The notes under the pieces are model-generated. The model did not search any database, was not told the origin of the DNA, and saw nothing but the letters and a program-made list of their open reading frames with translations. DNA of 64,000 nt from an uncultured Allomuricauda sp. Lineage in GTDB: Bacteria; Bacteroidota; Bacteroidia; Flavobacteriales; Flavobacteriaceae. The position numbers and the translations under genes are program-made. Shown here one piece after another: positions 44,424 to 53,088 of the stretch. The DNA lies in the NCBI RefSeq assembly GCF_947258355.1, contig NZ_CAMYIC010000059.1, forward strand, positions 1 to 64,000, given 5' to 3'. Within the stretch, counting starts at the first letter, position 1. Each line of letters opens with the position of its first letter.

Positions 44424-46964
44424 TTAACTAATATAATTCCAAATGGTTTTGTTGGTCATCATTTTGGAATAGGCATTTAAAATAGGTGCATTTTCCGCTT
44501 TTTCCAGTCTAGGGTCGTCTTTCAGCAATTGGATGGCATGATAACGGGCCGTTTTCAGGATTTGGTTGTCCTTTACAATATCAGCAATCTTAAGATTCAA
44601 CATACCGCTCTGTTGTGTACCCATCAAATCCCCTGGACCGCGAAGTTTAAGGTCGACCTCCGCAATCTCAAAACCATCGTTTGTGCGCACCATGGTCTGT
44701 AATCGGGTTTTGGAATCCTCGGAAAGCTTGTGGCCTGTCATTAAAATACAAAAGCTTTGTTCTGCACCTCGGCCCACACGACCACGAAGTTGGTGCAATT
44801 GAGATAGACCAAAACGTTCAGCACTTTCAATGATCATAACAGAGGCATTGGGTACGTTTACGCCCACTTCAATGACGGTTGTGGCAATCATAATCTGGGT
44901 TTCTCCTTTAACGAAGCGTTCCATTTCGTAATCCTTGTCCACAGGTTTCATTTGTCCGTGCACAATGGAGATTTGATACTCGGGCTGTGGAAAATCACGA
45001 GCAATACTTTCATACCCATCCATTAAATCCTTGTAATCCAAGGCTTCGGATTCTTGAATCAGCGGATATACAATATAGATTTGTCTCCCTTTTTTGATTT
45101 CATCTTTGATGAAACCAAACACCTTCAATCGGTTACTGTCAAAACGATGTACCGTTTTTATAGGTTTTCGGCCTGGCGGTAGTTCATCAATTACCGAGAT
45201 GTCCAAATCGCCATAGAGGCTCATGGCTAAAGTTCTAGGGATAGGAGTTGCGGTCATCACCAAAATATGGGGAGGTATGGCCCCTCCATCCTCCCCAACG
45301 GGGAGACTATTGAGCACTTCCTCTATTCTTTTCACAACTGAATCAATGGCTCCGATGACTTCTTCATTTTTAAAGCGAATTACCTTGTACCCAAAATCAT
45401 TCAGCATGGCCGTACGCATGGCATCAGCTTCCTTTTGCATTGTGTCGTTGTGGTACCCGCCATCAACTTCAACAATCAGTTTTTTGTGTAAGCAGACAAA
45501 GTCAACAATAAATTCATCAATTACGTGCTGTCTTCTGAACTTTACACCTAGCTTTTTTGTCCTTAATCGCTCCCAAAGAATACGTTCTGCTTGAGTACTG
45601 TTCTTTTTACCTTGCTGCTGGAACTCTTTTAAGATTTTATAGGTTGAAGGTCTTACAGTTTGATATTTATACCGGATTTCTTCCACCCTCCCTTTGGGAG
45701 GGAGCTGGGGAGGGCTTCCTTTTTTCCACAATTTAGACCGTTGCGCCACACCAAACCGGTGCTGTTCATCCACAATGGCCAAACCGAGGTTTTTAAATTG
45801 GACTTTATCCACCAAAACCGCGTGGGTGCCCACTAATATGTTCAAATTGCCATTTTCCAGTTGATTGTGAAGCAAGGTACGCTCCGATTTCTTGGTAGAG
45901 CCCGTCAATAAGGCAATTTTAACGTCCATGTTTTCCAACAGTTCTTTGAGTCCGTTGTAGTGTTGTGTCGCTAAAATCTCTGTTGGGGCCATCAAACAGG
46001 CTTGAAAACCATTGTCAATAGCCAACAACATGCACATCAATGCCACAATGGTCTTTCCTGAACCCACATCACCCTGTAAAAGTCGGTTCATTTGGGCGTT
46101 GCTCCCCAAATCGTTTCGGATTTCCTTAATAACCCGTTTTTGTGCTTCGGTCAATTCAAAAGGCAGATGATTTTGAAAGAATTCGGTAAATTTTTCGCCC
46201 ACGGCTTCAAAGGGCATCCCTTTGATTTTTTGCTTCCGCTGTAAATTTTGGGATATCAATCGTAATTGTACAAAAAATAGCTCCTCAAACTTTAGCCGGA
46301 ACTGCGCTCTAGCCAACAATTCCTGATTCTTCGGAAAATGAATATTGAACAGCGCGGAACTCTTCGAAATCAATTTCAGTTCTTCCAAAATGGTGGGCGA
46401 TAACGATTCTGGAAACCTGCCTTGACATTCCAAGAACAATTGTTGGATCATTTTACCAATGACTCGATTCGTGATGCCCTTATTGCTTAATTTTTCGGTG
46501 GAAGGGTAGATGGGCTGCATCACCATTTTTAATCCCTGTTGATGTTTTTGCAAGGTTTCCATTTCGGGATGGGGCATCGAATAGGTGCTTCCGTATTTGT
46601 TCACCCTGCCAAAAACCACGTAGGGTTCGTTCAATTTTAAATTTTCCTTAATCCATTTGTGACCACGGAACCAAACCAGGTCCATTTGTCCTGTTTCATC
46701 CACAAAAGTGGCAACCAAGCGCTTTCCCCGTTTTTGCTCTACGGTTTTTATATGGACAATTTTCCCAACTACCTGTACATCGGCACCGCTAGGTTGCAGT
46801 TGATTGATTTTGTAATAACTGGTCCTATCCAAATAACGATTTGGGAACAGATGTAGCAGGTCCCTAAAGGTCTCAATGCCCAATTCAGTCTTTAACGCAT
46901 CGGCCCGATTGGGGCCAACACCTTTTAAATATGCTATGGGAGTTTGCAGAAAATTGGGATTCAT
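44424..46964 (-). CDS. recG: ATP-dependent DNA helicase RecG with an in-frame DUF559 nuclease-like insert
   Basis: An 846-residue protein; RecG of this phylum is about 700. The wedge/OB domain (from FLQTPIAYLKGVGPNRADAL), Walker A GDVGSGKT near 295-302, Walker B DEQHRFGV near 397-404 and the motif III stretch MTATPIPRTL near 567-576 are intact, as are C-terminal helicase motifs (QLRGRVGRG). RecG remodels stalled forks and branched DNA. About 145 extra residues (418-562) sit between LWKKG and PPHILVMTATP, exactly between motifs II and III, and form a DUF559 domain. The frame stays open. The start is the ATG at 46964; a GTG at 47027 would overlap the divergent gene. Confidence 0.93.
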   Translation of the reverse strand: MNPNFLQTPIAYLKGVGPNRADALKTELGIETFRDLLHLFPNRYLDRTSYYKINQLQPSGADVQVVGKIVHIKTVEQKRGKRLVATFVDETGQMDLVWFRGHKWIKENLKLNEPYVVFGRVNKYGSTYSMPHPEMETLQKHQQGLKMVMQPIYPSTEKLSNKGITNRVIGKMIQQLFLECQGRFPESLSPTILEELKLISKSSALFNIHFPKNQELLARAQFRLKFEELFFVQLRLISQNLQRKQKIKGMPFEAVGEKFTEFFQNHLPFELTEAQKRVIKEIRNDLGSNAQMNRLLQGDVGSGKTIVALMCMLLAIDNGFQACLMAPTEILATQHYNGLKELLENMDVKIALLTGSTKKSERTLLHNQLENGNLNILVGTHAVLVDKVQFKNLGLAIVDEQHRFGVAQRSKLWKKGSPPQLPPKGRVEEIRYKYQTVRPSTYKILKEFQQQGKKNSTQAERILWERLRTKKLGVKFRRQHVIDEFIVDFVCLHKKLIVEVDGGYHNDTMQKEADAMRTAMLNDFGYKVIRFKNEEVIGAIDSVVKRIEEVLNSLPVGEDGGAIPPHILVMTATPIPRTLAMSLYGDLDISVIDELPPGRKPIKTVHRFDSNRLKVFGFIKDEIKKGRQIYIVYPLIQESEALDYKDLMDGYESIARDFPQPEYQISIVHGQMKPVDKDYEMERFVKGETQIMIATTVIEVGVNVPNASVMIIESAERFGLSQLHQLRGRVGRGAEQSFCILMTGHKLSEDSKTRLQTMVRTNDGFEIAEVDLKLRGPGDLMGTQQSGMLNLKIADIVKDNQILKTARYHAIQLLKDDPRLEKAENAPILNAYSKMMTNKTIWNYIS
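45279..45715 (-). mobile_element. DUF559 cassette inserted in recG, with hairpin-forming terminal inverted repeats
   Basis: About 435 bases (145 codons) absent from normal recG. Read with recG, it encodes Pro/Gly-rich edges around a DUF559 (Vsr-like PD-(D/E)XK) domain: TQAERILWERLR, FRRQHVIDEFIVDFVC, LIVEVDGGYH and GYKVIRFKNEEV. The Asp, Glu and Asp of the nuclease core are all kept. Its ends are inverted repeats: 45686-45715 (hairpin CCCTCCC-TTT-GGGAGGG, then GGGGAGGGC) and 45279-45305 (GGCCCCTCC, then hairpin CTCCCC-AAC-GGGGAG). No intein splice residues are seen. I read it as a small mobile or formerly mobile coding element; movement itself is inferred. Confidence 0.7.
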
Positions 46965-47010
46965 CGAACTAAAATATGTAATTTGGAAGGACTTTTGATA
47001 AGATGATGGT

Positions 47011-49101
47011 ATGAAGCTGAGCCCCACACTTATATTTTTCTTATTTGTACAGTTCCTGTCGGCCCAAATTCAGGATAAAGTAGACTTTGTGCATGCCAAT
47101 GTTTTGATTGAACCCACACCTATTGAAAATCGCATTAATGGTAGTGTTGCTTATGAATTTAAAGTGATTCAGGATGTGGACTCCATTTTTTTGGATGCCG
47201 TGAACCTGGATTTTTTAAATGTTTCTTTTGATGGTGTAAAAATCGATTACGATTACAACGGCAAGAGGATTACCATCAAAAACGAAATGAAAGGAGGAGA
47301 GAGCCACATCGTTTTAATGGACTATGTTGTCAAACCAAAACAAACGGTATATTTTTTAAGATGGGATGACGAGGTCAGGAACAATGAACAAGTTTGGACA
47401 CAAGGGCAAGGCAAATATACCAGCCATTGGTTGCCCAGTTTTGATGATATGACCGAAAAGGTCGAGTTTGACATCCAAATCGAACTAAAAGAGAATTATA
47501 CGGTAATCGCCAACGGGAATCTCATCAAAAAGGAGCCCTTGCCTGAGTCCAACGGATACTTTTGGCAATTTGACATGAAAAATCCCATGAGCAGCTATTT
47601 GGTCGGTTTTGCCATTGGAGGCTACAACAAAAAAACCATCGAATCAGCTTCGGGAGTTCCCATTGAATTGTACTATGAGCCCACGGATTTCTCCAAAGTA
47701 GAGCCAACTTACCGATATACTCAACATATTTTTGACTTTTTGGAGACGGAAATCGGCGTACCTTATCCTTGGCAGAACTATAAACAGGTCCCCGTACAGG
47801 ATTTCCTGTACGCGGGAATGGAGAATACTACCTGCACCATATTTTCAAATCAATACGTGATAGATTCCACAGCTTTTGTGGATAAAAATTATGTAAACAT
47901 CAATGCGCACGAACTTGCTCACCAATGGTTTGGTGATTTGGTCACGGAAACCAGTAGCGAACATCATTGGTTGCACGAAGGCTTTGCCACTTTCTATGCG
48001 TACTTGGCGGAAAAGGATATTTTTGGAGATGATCATTACTATTGGCATTTGTTGGAAACGGCCAACGCCCTACAACGTTTTTCTGGAGATGATGGCGGGG
48101 AGGCACTTCGCAATCCAAATGCAGGTAGCCTTACCTTTTACGAAAAAGGAGCCTGGGCCTTGGTGATGCTTCAAGATAGAGTGGGAGCGAAAGCATTTAA
48201 AAAGGGGGTTCAGAACTATCTGAACAAATATGCTTTTAAAAATGTGACCATTCCCAACTTGATGGAGGAATTAGAAGCGGTTTCGAATACCGACCTTGAA
48301 GATTTTGAGCAATTGTGGTTGCAGGAATCTGATTTTCCGTATGATCTAGTCGTGACATTTTTACAAGAAAAGAACCCATCCATCAAAACCTATTTTGAGT
48401 TGAAAAACAAGATAGGGGAACAGCCCGATAGAACAGAGGAGATCATAAAACGTCAATGGAGAAAATTAAACTCCAGTCCATTGAAAGAAAATCTTGTTTT
48501 GGATTATGGTTCCAAGTTATCAACCGACTTTTTGAGTTCTATACTACAATCTGGAGATGTTAAAACAAGGCAAGCGGTAATCTTGTCCCAGAACAAAATC
48601 CCCACGGAACTTAAAATAGAAGCGGAAAGTCTTTTAAAAGATGAAAGTTATACCACGATAGAAGCTGCTCTATACCGTTTGTGGACAGATTTCCCTCAGA
48701 ACCGGAGCAAATACCTCAATGAAACTGATGGAATTATTGGTTTCCCAAATAAAAATATCCGATTGCTTTGGTTGACGCTAGCTTTGGTTACTCCTGAGTA
48801 CAATAAGGATTTAAAGGCAGTTTATTTTGATGAATTGAGCGGGTACACGGGATCCGAACATCACTTTGAGACCCGGTTGATTGCATTCCAGTATTTAAAA
48901 AGTATTGGAGGCTTCACGGATACGGTGCTTAAAAATTTAGTGGAATCCTGTAGTCATCATGTATGGCACTTTAGAAAATCGGCAAGGGAAATATTGAACG
49001 ACTTTTTGCAATCAGAGGGTAATACAGCCCGTATTAAGGGACTTTACCCTTTGTTAAGTCAGCAAGAAAAACAATATTTGGAGAAAACTTTAGGTGAATG
49101 A
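47011..49101 (+). CDS. M1-family (gluzincin) metallopeptidase, secreted
   Basis: A 696-residue aminopeptidase N-like protein starting with a signal peptide (LSPTLIFFLFVQFLSAQ). The zinc site HELAHQWFGD begins near residue 300, and the third ligand is the Glu of WLHEGFATFYAY, 18 residues after the second histidine, the exact M1 spacing. The substrate-binding exopeptidase motif is FLYAGMENTTC near 267-277 (GAMEN in most members, here AGMEN). A HEAT-like C-terminal domain follows. It probably trims peptides in the periplasm. Its stop overlaps the patatin start by four bases. Confidence 0.93.
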   Translation: MKLSPTLIFFLFVQFLSAQIQDKVDFVHANVLIEPTPIENRINGSVAYEFKVIQDVDSIFLDAVNLDFLNVSFDGVKIDYDYNGKRITIKNEMKGGESHIVLMDYVVKPKQTVYFLRWDDEVRNNEQVWTQGQGKYTSHWLPSFDDMTEKVEFDIQIELKENYTVIANGNLIKKEPLPESNGYFWQFDMKNPMSSYLVGFAIGGYNKKTIESASGVPIELYYEPTDFSKVEPTYRYTQHIFDFLETEIGVPYPWQNYKQVPVQDFLYAGMENTTCTIFSNQYVIDSTAFVDKNYVNINAHELAHQWFGDLVTETSSEHHWLHEGFATFYAYLAEKDIFGDDHYYWHLLETANALQRFSGDDGGEALRNPNAGSLTFYEKGAWALVMLQDRVGAKAFKKGVQNYLNKYAFKNVTIPNLMEELEAVSNTDLEDFEQLWLQESDFPYDLVVTFLQEKNPSIKTYFELKNKIGEQPDRTEEIIKRQWRKLNSSPLKENLVLDYGSKLSTDFLSSILQSGDVKTRQAVILSQNKIPTELKIEAESLLKDESYTTIEAALYRLWTDFPQNRSKYLNETDGIIGFPNKNIRLLWLTLALVTPEYNKDLKAVYFDELSGYTGSEHHFETRLIAFQYLKSIGGFTDTVLKNLVESCSHHVWHFRKSAREILNDFLQSEGNTARIKGLYPLLSQQEKQYLEKTLGE

Positions 49102-50012
49102 GGGCATTGGTCATTTCGGGAGGAGGTAGCAAGGGTGCCTTTGCGGGTGGTGTTGCCCAATTTTTGATTCAGGAAGCCAAGCACGACTATGATTTGTTCG
49201 TTGGGACATCCACGGGAAGCCTTCTTATTTCCCATTTGGCCCTGAACAAATTGGACAAGATCAAGAACATTTATTCCAATGTCAATCAGGATAGTATCTT
49301 CAACAATTGTCCATTTATCATCAAGAAAAAGCACGGAGTTGAAATTATTGCCATCAACCATTGGAATGTAATCAAAAACTTCATTAGGGGTAAAAAAACC
49401 TTTGGAGAGAGTGAGAATCTCCGAAAATTGATTCGAAGGTCCATTACCGTTGAAGAGTTCAATGAATTAAAACAAGGTAAGATTGATGTGGTGGTCACGG
49501 TGTCCAATCTATCACTCAATCAGGTGGAATATAAATCCATAAACGATTGTACATACGACGAATTCATTGATTGGATATGGATTTCGTCCAACTACACGCC
49601 ATTTATGAGTCTGGCCAAAAAGAACGGTTGTGAATATGCTGATGGTGGGTTGGGAACTTTGGTTCCCATTGAAGAAGCCTTAAATCGAGGTGCAACCGAA
49701 GTCGATGTGGTGGTGCTTCATACCGAAGTAAACCATTTAAACCGTATGTCGACCAAAAACCCTTTCGATTTGATCACTACCATTTTTGGGTTTATGTTAG
49801 ATCGTATCGAGAACCAAAATATTCGGATTGGCAAATTGGTGGCAAATCAAAAGGATGCCATCATCAATTTTTATTACACACCAACGGTTCTCACCACAAA
49901 CTCACTGGTTTTCAATAAAGAGCGAATGACCTTGTGGTGGAAGCGTGGTTATTTGTATGCCAAAAACAAGAACGAGGAAACCAGTCCTATCGAACCTGAA
50001 CGTCAGGAATGA
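49098..50012 (+). CDS. Patatin-like phospholipase
   Basis: A 304-residue cytoplasmic-type patatin. The oxyanion loop is SGGGSKGAFAGG near 7-18, the nucleophile elbow GTSTGS at 36-41 gives Ser38, and the dyad aspartate is in YADGGLGTLVP near 180-190. Patatins hydrolyse acyl chains from lipids. The N-terminus starts directly with the first strand, with no signal peptide. It is translationally coupled to the M1 peptidase gene; no functional tie is obvious. Confidence 0.92.
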   Translation: MRALVISGGGSKGAFAGGVAQFLIQEAKHDYDLFVGTSTGSLLISHLALNKLDKIKNIYSNVNQDSIFNNCPFIIKKKHGVEIIAINHWNVIKNFIRGKKTFGESENLRKLIRRSITVEEFNELKQGKIDVVVTVSNLSLNQVEYKSINDCTYDEFIDWIWISSNYTPFMSLAKKNGCEYADGGLGTLVPIEEALNRGATEVDVVVLHTEVNHLNRMSTKNPFDLITTIFGFMLDRIENQNIRIGKLVANQKDAIINFYYTPTVLTTNSLVFNKERMTLWWKRGYLYAKNKNEETSPIEPERQE

Positions 50013-50013
50013 A

Positions 50014-50535
50014 CTATTTCCAAAGCTCTGTGACCTCCTTTTTCACAAAGGCCAATGCAGCATTGGACGGAGATTCTTTCTCCATCGTCTGATTCAATAT
50101 ATCTTCACGAAGTTTGTCCGGTGAATCGGTTTCACTCATACCAGCAGATCGGATAATCTGAATTGTAGCGTTTTTTGCCGTTTTGATGATGTTCCAGCAC
50201 TCATCCGACATATAGATCTGTTGCGATAAGTTGTGCTCAAACTCCGTCTCAATCTGTTTTATTAGCAAGTTTTCGTAATCACTTTTCTTTTTACCTGTAG
50301 GCGCAACACGCACAACGATGCTGTTCAGTGCGATTCGCTCCAAGAAAAGTGCCATGCGCTCATAGGCCTGCAAACGAATGGGCAAGGTTTCCTTTTGGGA
50401 ATCTTTGTGCAGCAAAAACCGTCTGCGTCCATCTTCGTTTCGGGTGTGCAGCCTAAAGAAATAGAATGCTACAGCGCCGGTTACAACTGCGGGTAATAAA
50501 TAAGCAAATAACTGAAGGATTTGATCTCCACTCAT
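50014..50535 (-). CDS. Conserved hypothetical membrane-anchored protein
   Basis: A 173-residue protein with one N-terminal membrane helix (ILQLFAYLLPAVVTGAVAFYFF, residues about 6-27; quoted in part here as LLPAVVTGAVAFYFF) and a mainly helical, charged cytoplasmic part. Motifs I can point to are LPIRLQAYERMALFLERI near 51-68 and QIYMSDECWNIIKTAKN near 106-122. I recall similar proteins as conserved unknowns in Flavobacteriia. It ends two bases from the convergent patatin stop and lies 76 bases downstream of the degenerate OmpA-like gene. Confidence 0.7.
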   Translation of the reverse strand: MSGDQILQLFAYLLPAVVTGAVAFYFFRLHTRNEDGRRRFLLHKDSQKETLPIRLQAYERMALFLERIALNSIVVRVAPTGKKKSDYENLLIKQIETEFEHNLSQQIYMSDECWNIIKTAKNATIQIIRSAGMSETDSPDKLREDILNQTMEKESPSNAALAFVKKEVTELWK

Positions 50536-50611
50536 AAGGTAGTTTGGTTTTTTATTGATTTCACACTACCAAGAACGCATCAAAACCACAAAAATTATGT
50601 CGACTGAAAGG

Positions 50612-51385
50612 TTATTGGGCCGCTTTGGCACTTTCCTTGGCCTTGGCGTAGAAACCCTTGTAATCGGGCTGTAATTTAATGTTGATACCTTCCCTGAAAT
50701 TTCCATCCTTGGCAGAAATGGCTATGCTTGCAGCAGGAACTTCAAAACTGCTCACCAATACTGAAGCTATCGAAGCTACTTGATTATACGTGGGGCCAAA
50801 TTCACCGGTAATGTTCAATCCCTCAACTTCTGCCTTAAAGTTGGGATTGGACTTTATGATATTGGCAACACCGGCCAACCAAGTTTTACCTTCCTCGGTC
50901 AACTCGGTAGAGGTATCCTCGCCAAAAAGTGTGTTCAAACTATTGCTGATGACAACTATGCCCCCCTCAACACTTATTTTAGCATTTTCGCCCAAGGTCT
51001 GTTTTATCCGTGTCAAAGACACAATGGCGGTCGAGTCGTTGGCAGAGATCATATCGTTGATACCACTGAGCTGTTTTTCTTTTCTGGAAAGTGCAGCCAT
51101 GGCCTTGTTCACGTTTTCTGAATTCTGTTTGGATAATTCCGAGAAGTTGCTCAAGTTGCCCAACAGGGTAGCATTGGCATCTCGCAGGCTTGCATTTTCT
51201 GCTCGTAAAGCCTCTGCTTCGGCGCTGCTGGAAGATATTTCACGATTTGCCTTGGCCAATTCCTGCTCAACTTCGGAGATTCTGGTTTTTAGCGTATCAA
51301 TTTCTGCAAAAAGCTCACTTTTTCGTTGGGAAAAGGCATTTGTAGCTATTACTAACAACAGGATTAGGAGTAAATTTCTTTTCAT
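50612..51385 (-). CDS. Secreted coiled-coil protein with a degenerate OmpA-like domain
   Basis: A 257-residue protein with a signal peptide ending at NAFSQ and a coiled coil (about 24-115). The C-terminal domain is recognisable by comparison with the OmpA lipoprotein at 61363-62235. Both have GNL near the end of the coil, then ISVEGGIVVISNSLNTLF here against ISVEKGVVFVSISDKLLF, then NFKAEVEGLN against DFEFMVEGHTDN. Here the peptidoglycan-binding Asp and the LSAKRA-type Arg are missing and the end is shorter, so it should not bind the wall in the usual manner. Its partner is unknown. Confidence 0.75.
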   Translation of the reverse strand: MKRNLLLILLLVIATNAFSQRKSELFAEIDTLKTRISEVEQELAKANREISSSSAEAEALRAENASLRDANATLLGNLSNFSELSKQNSENVNKAMAALSRKEKQLSGINDMISANDSTAIVSLTRIKQTLGENAKISVEGGIVVISNSLNTLFGEDTSTELTEEGKTWLAGVANIIKSNPNFKAEVEGLNITGEFGPTYNQVASIASVLVSSFEVPAASIAISAKDGNFREGINIKLQPDYKGFYAKAKESAKAAQ

Positions 51386-51421
51386 AAGTAGTACAATTAT
51401 TTGGGTCTATGTTTTACGTTT

Positions 51422-52987
51422 TTAATTCAGTATTTGGTTGCCTCCAATGTGCTCACAATCATAAAGCTCTTGCATGGAAGTAAACGGTACTTTCTCTTTT
51501 TGATACTTGTACACCCTTCTAATATCGCTGCTAAGATAATCATCATCTACATTCACTTGTATATCTTCCATGTGAAATTGACAGGGATGTTCATAGCCCG
51601 CTGCATGGGTGATTTCTAAAAATTCCTTTTTGAAGGTATTGAAATATTGTGCCAATCTATCCGATTTTAAGGGGACATTGATACCACTTTGACGCCATTT
51701 GCTCTGTGTGGCCACGCCAGCTGGGCAACGATTGGTATGGCAAACCTGGGCCTGTATGCAACCTATGCTCATCATCGCCTCCCGTGCTACGTTGATACAA
51801 TCCGCTCCCATAGCGAATGCCATGGCCGCTTTTCCGGGGAAGCCTAATTTTCCACTGCCAATGAAAACGATTCTATCGGTAAGGCCATGGTCCAAAAATA
51901 TTTTATAGACAGAAGAAAATCCATAACTCCAGGGCAAGGAAACATGATCGGCAAAACTGGGGGGAGCGGCACCTGTACCGCCTTCACCACCATCAATAGT
52001 GATGAAATCGGGTCCTTTGCCCGTTTTTTTCATTAAATCGGCAAGTTCTTGCCATTGATCAATTTTACCAATAGCCCCTTTTATACCTACGGGCAAACCG
52101 GTTTCCTCCGCAATGGACTCTATAAGGGCCATAAGTTCGGGTATATTGGAAAACGCTTTGTGGGTAGGAGGGGAGATTACGTCTTTTCCAACCTCGACCC
52201 CACGTATTTCGGCAAGTTCGGGTGTGATTTTGGAACCGGGAAGCACACCTCCTTTACCTGGTTTAGCCCCTTGGGATAGTTTTATTTCAATGGCCTTGAT
52301 ACATGGATTTTCATCAACCAATACTTTCAGCTTATCCATGGAAAAACCGCCATCCCGTGACCTTACACCGAAATATCCTGTTCCAAAATGAAAAATAACG
52401 TCTCCGCCTTGTTTATGGTAGGGGGAAAGCCCGCCCTCACCAGTGTTGTGATAGGCACCACATTTTGCTGCGCCCTTGTTCAAAGATTCAATGGCTGCCG
52501 CGGACAACGAACCAAAACTCATGGCCGAAACATTGATAATGGATGCAGGGCGATATGGTTTTTTACGTTTGTTATATGCACCCATAACTTTGGCACATGG
52601 AATAAAATGAGGGTCTTTTTTGTTCGGATGATTTTCTGGAACCTGAAATCCGATCATCGCATTTTTTATAAATAGATGCTGATGTTTATAGATGTCCCTA
52701 TCGGTTCCAAACCCTTCATAATTGTTCTCTTTTTTGGCCGATGCGTATATCCAACTCCGCTCTATACGGTTAAAGGGGAGCTCTTCTCGATTGTTCGCAA
52801 CAAAATATTGGCGCATCTCTGGCCCAATGCTCTCCAACCAATACCTTAAGTGCCCTACCACCGGATAGTTATGGCTTATGGTATGGGCTTTTTGGAAAAA
52901 GATATCGCGTATGGCGACCAATACCAGAAAAATCAAAATCCAGGCCCACCAAGGTATATCGCCTAAAAAATCGAGGAATGCTTCCAT
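51422..52987 (-). CDS. FMN-binding glutamate synthase-family protein (membrane-anchored GltB-like)
   Basis: A 521-residue protein with an N-terminal membrane helix (IPWWAWILIFLVLVAI) followed by the GltS/FMN-binding domain. NVSAMSFGSLSAAAIES is near 150-166, the loop region TIDGGEGGTGAAP near 326-338, FIGSGKLGFPGKAA near 374-387, and the iron-sulfur cysteines are in GCIQAQVCHTNRCPAG near 411-426. It lacks the glutaminase domain of true GltB, so it is a stand-alone oxidoreductase of unknown substrate. Such proteins are frequent and poorly studied. Confidence 0.88.
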   Translation of the reverse strand: MEAFLDFLGDIPWWAWILIFLVLVAIRDIFFQKAHTISHNYPVVGHLRYWLESIGPEMRQYFVANNREELPFNRIERSWIYASAKKENNYEGFGTDRDIYKHQHLFIKNAMIGFQVPENHPNKKDPHFIPCAKVMGAYNKRKKPYRPASIINVSAMSFGSLSAAAIESLNKGAAKCGAYHNTGEGGLSPYHKQGGDVIFHFGTGYFGVRSRDGGFSMDKLKVLVDENPCIKAIEIKLSQGAKPGKGGVLPGSKITPELAEIRGVEVGKDVISPPTHKAFSNIPELMALIESIAEETGLPVGIKGAIGKIDQWQELADLMKKTGKGPDFITIDGGEGGTGAAPPSFADHVSLPWSYGFSSVYKIFLDHGLTDRIVFIGSGKLGFPGKAAMAFAMGADCINVAREAMMSIGCIQAQVCHTNRCPAGVATQSKWRQSGINVPLKSDRLAQYFNTFKKEFLEITHAAGYEHPCQFHMEDIQVNVDDDYLSSDIRRVYKYQKEKVPFTSMQELYDCEHIGGNQILN

Positions 52988-53021
52988 TTGTGTTGTAATA
53001 AGAACTGATTACAAATATCAA

Positions 53022-53062
53022 GCCCCAATATCCAAATTCCAAATAATGGAGGATATTGGGGC
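53022..53062. other. Perfect 12-base inverted repeat between two minus-strand genes
   Basis: GCCCCAATATCC (53022-53033) pairs perfectly with GGATATTGGGGC (53051-53062) across a 17-base loop. It lies after the M20 amidohydrolase stop (53089) and before the glutamate synthase-like start (52987). A T run is missing on the minus strand, so it may be a weak terminator or a regulatory site. Confidence 0.55.
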
Positions 53063-53088
53063 CGAAGGTTTTATTTCTATAAGGGTCT

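Noticed and set aside
45279..45715. Intein inside RecG
   Set aside because: No Cys/Ser/Thr start, His-Asn end or intein block motifs; the edges are Pro/Gly-rich and the content is only a DUF559 domain.
44424..46964. recG as a pseudogene broken by an insertion
   Set aside because: The frame is open throughout, the insert length is a multiple of three, and all helicase motifs are preserved.
46965..47027. A 21-codon N-terminal extension of recG starting at GTG
   Set aside because: It would overlap the divergent M1 peptidase start by 17 bases, and RecG homology begins with the ATG at 46964.
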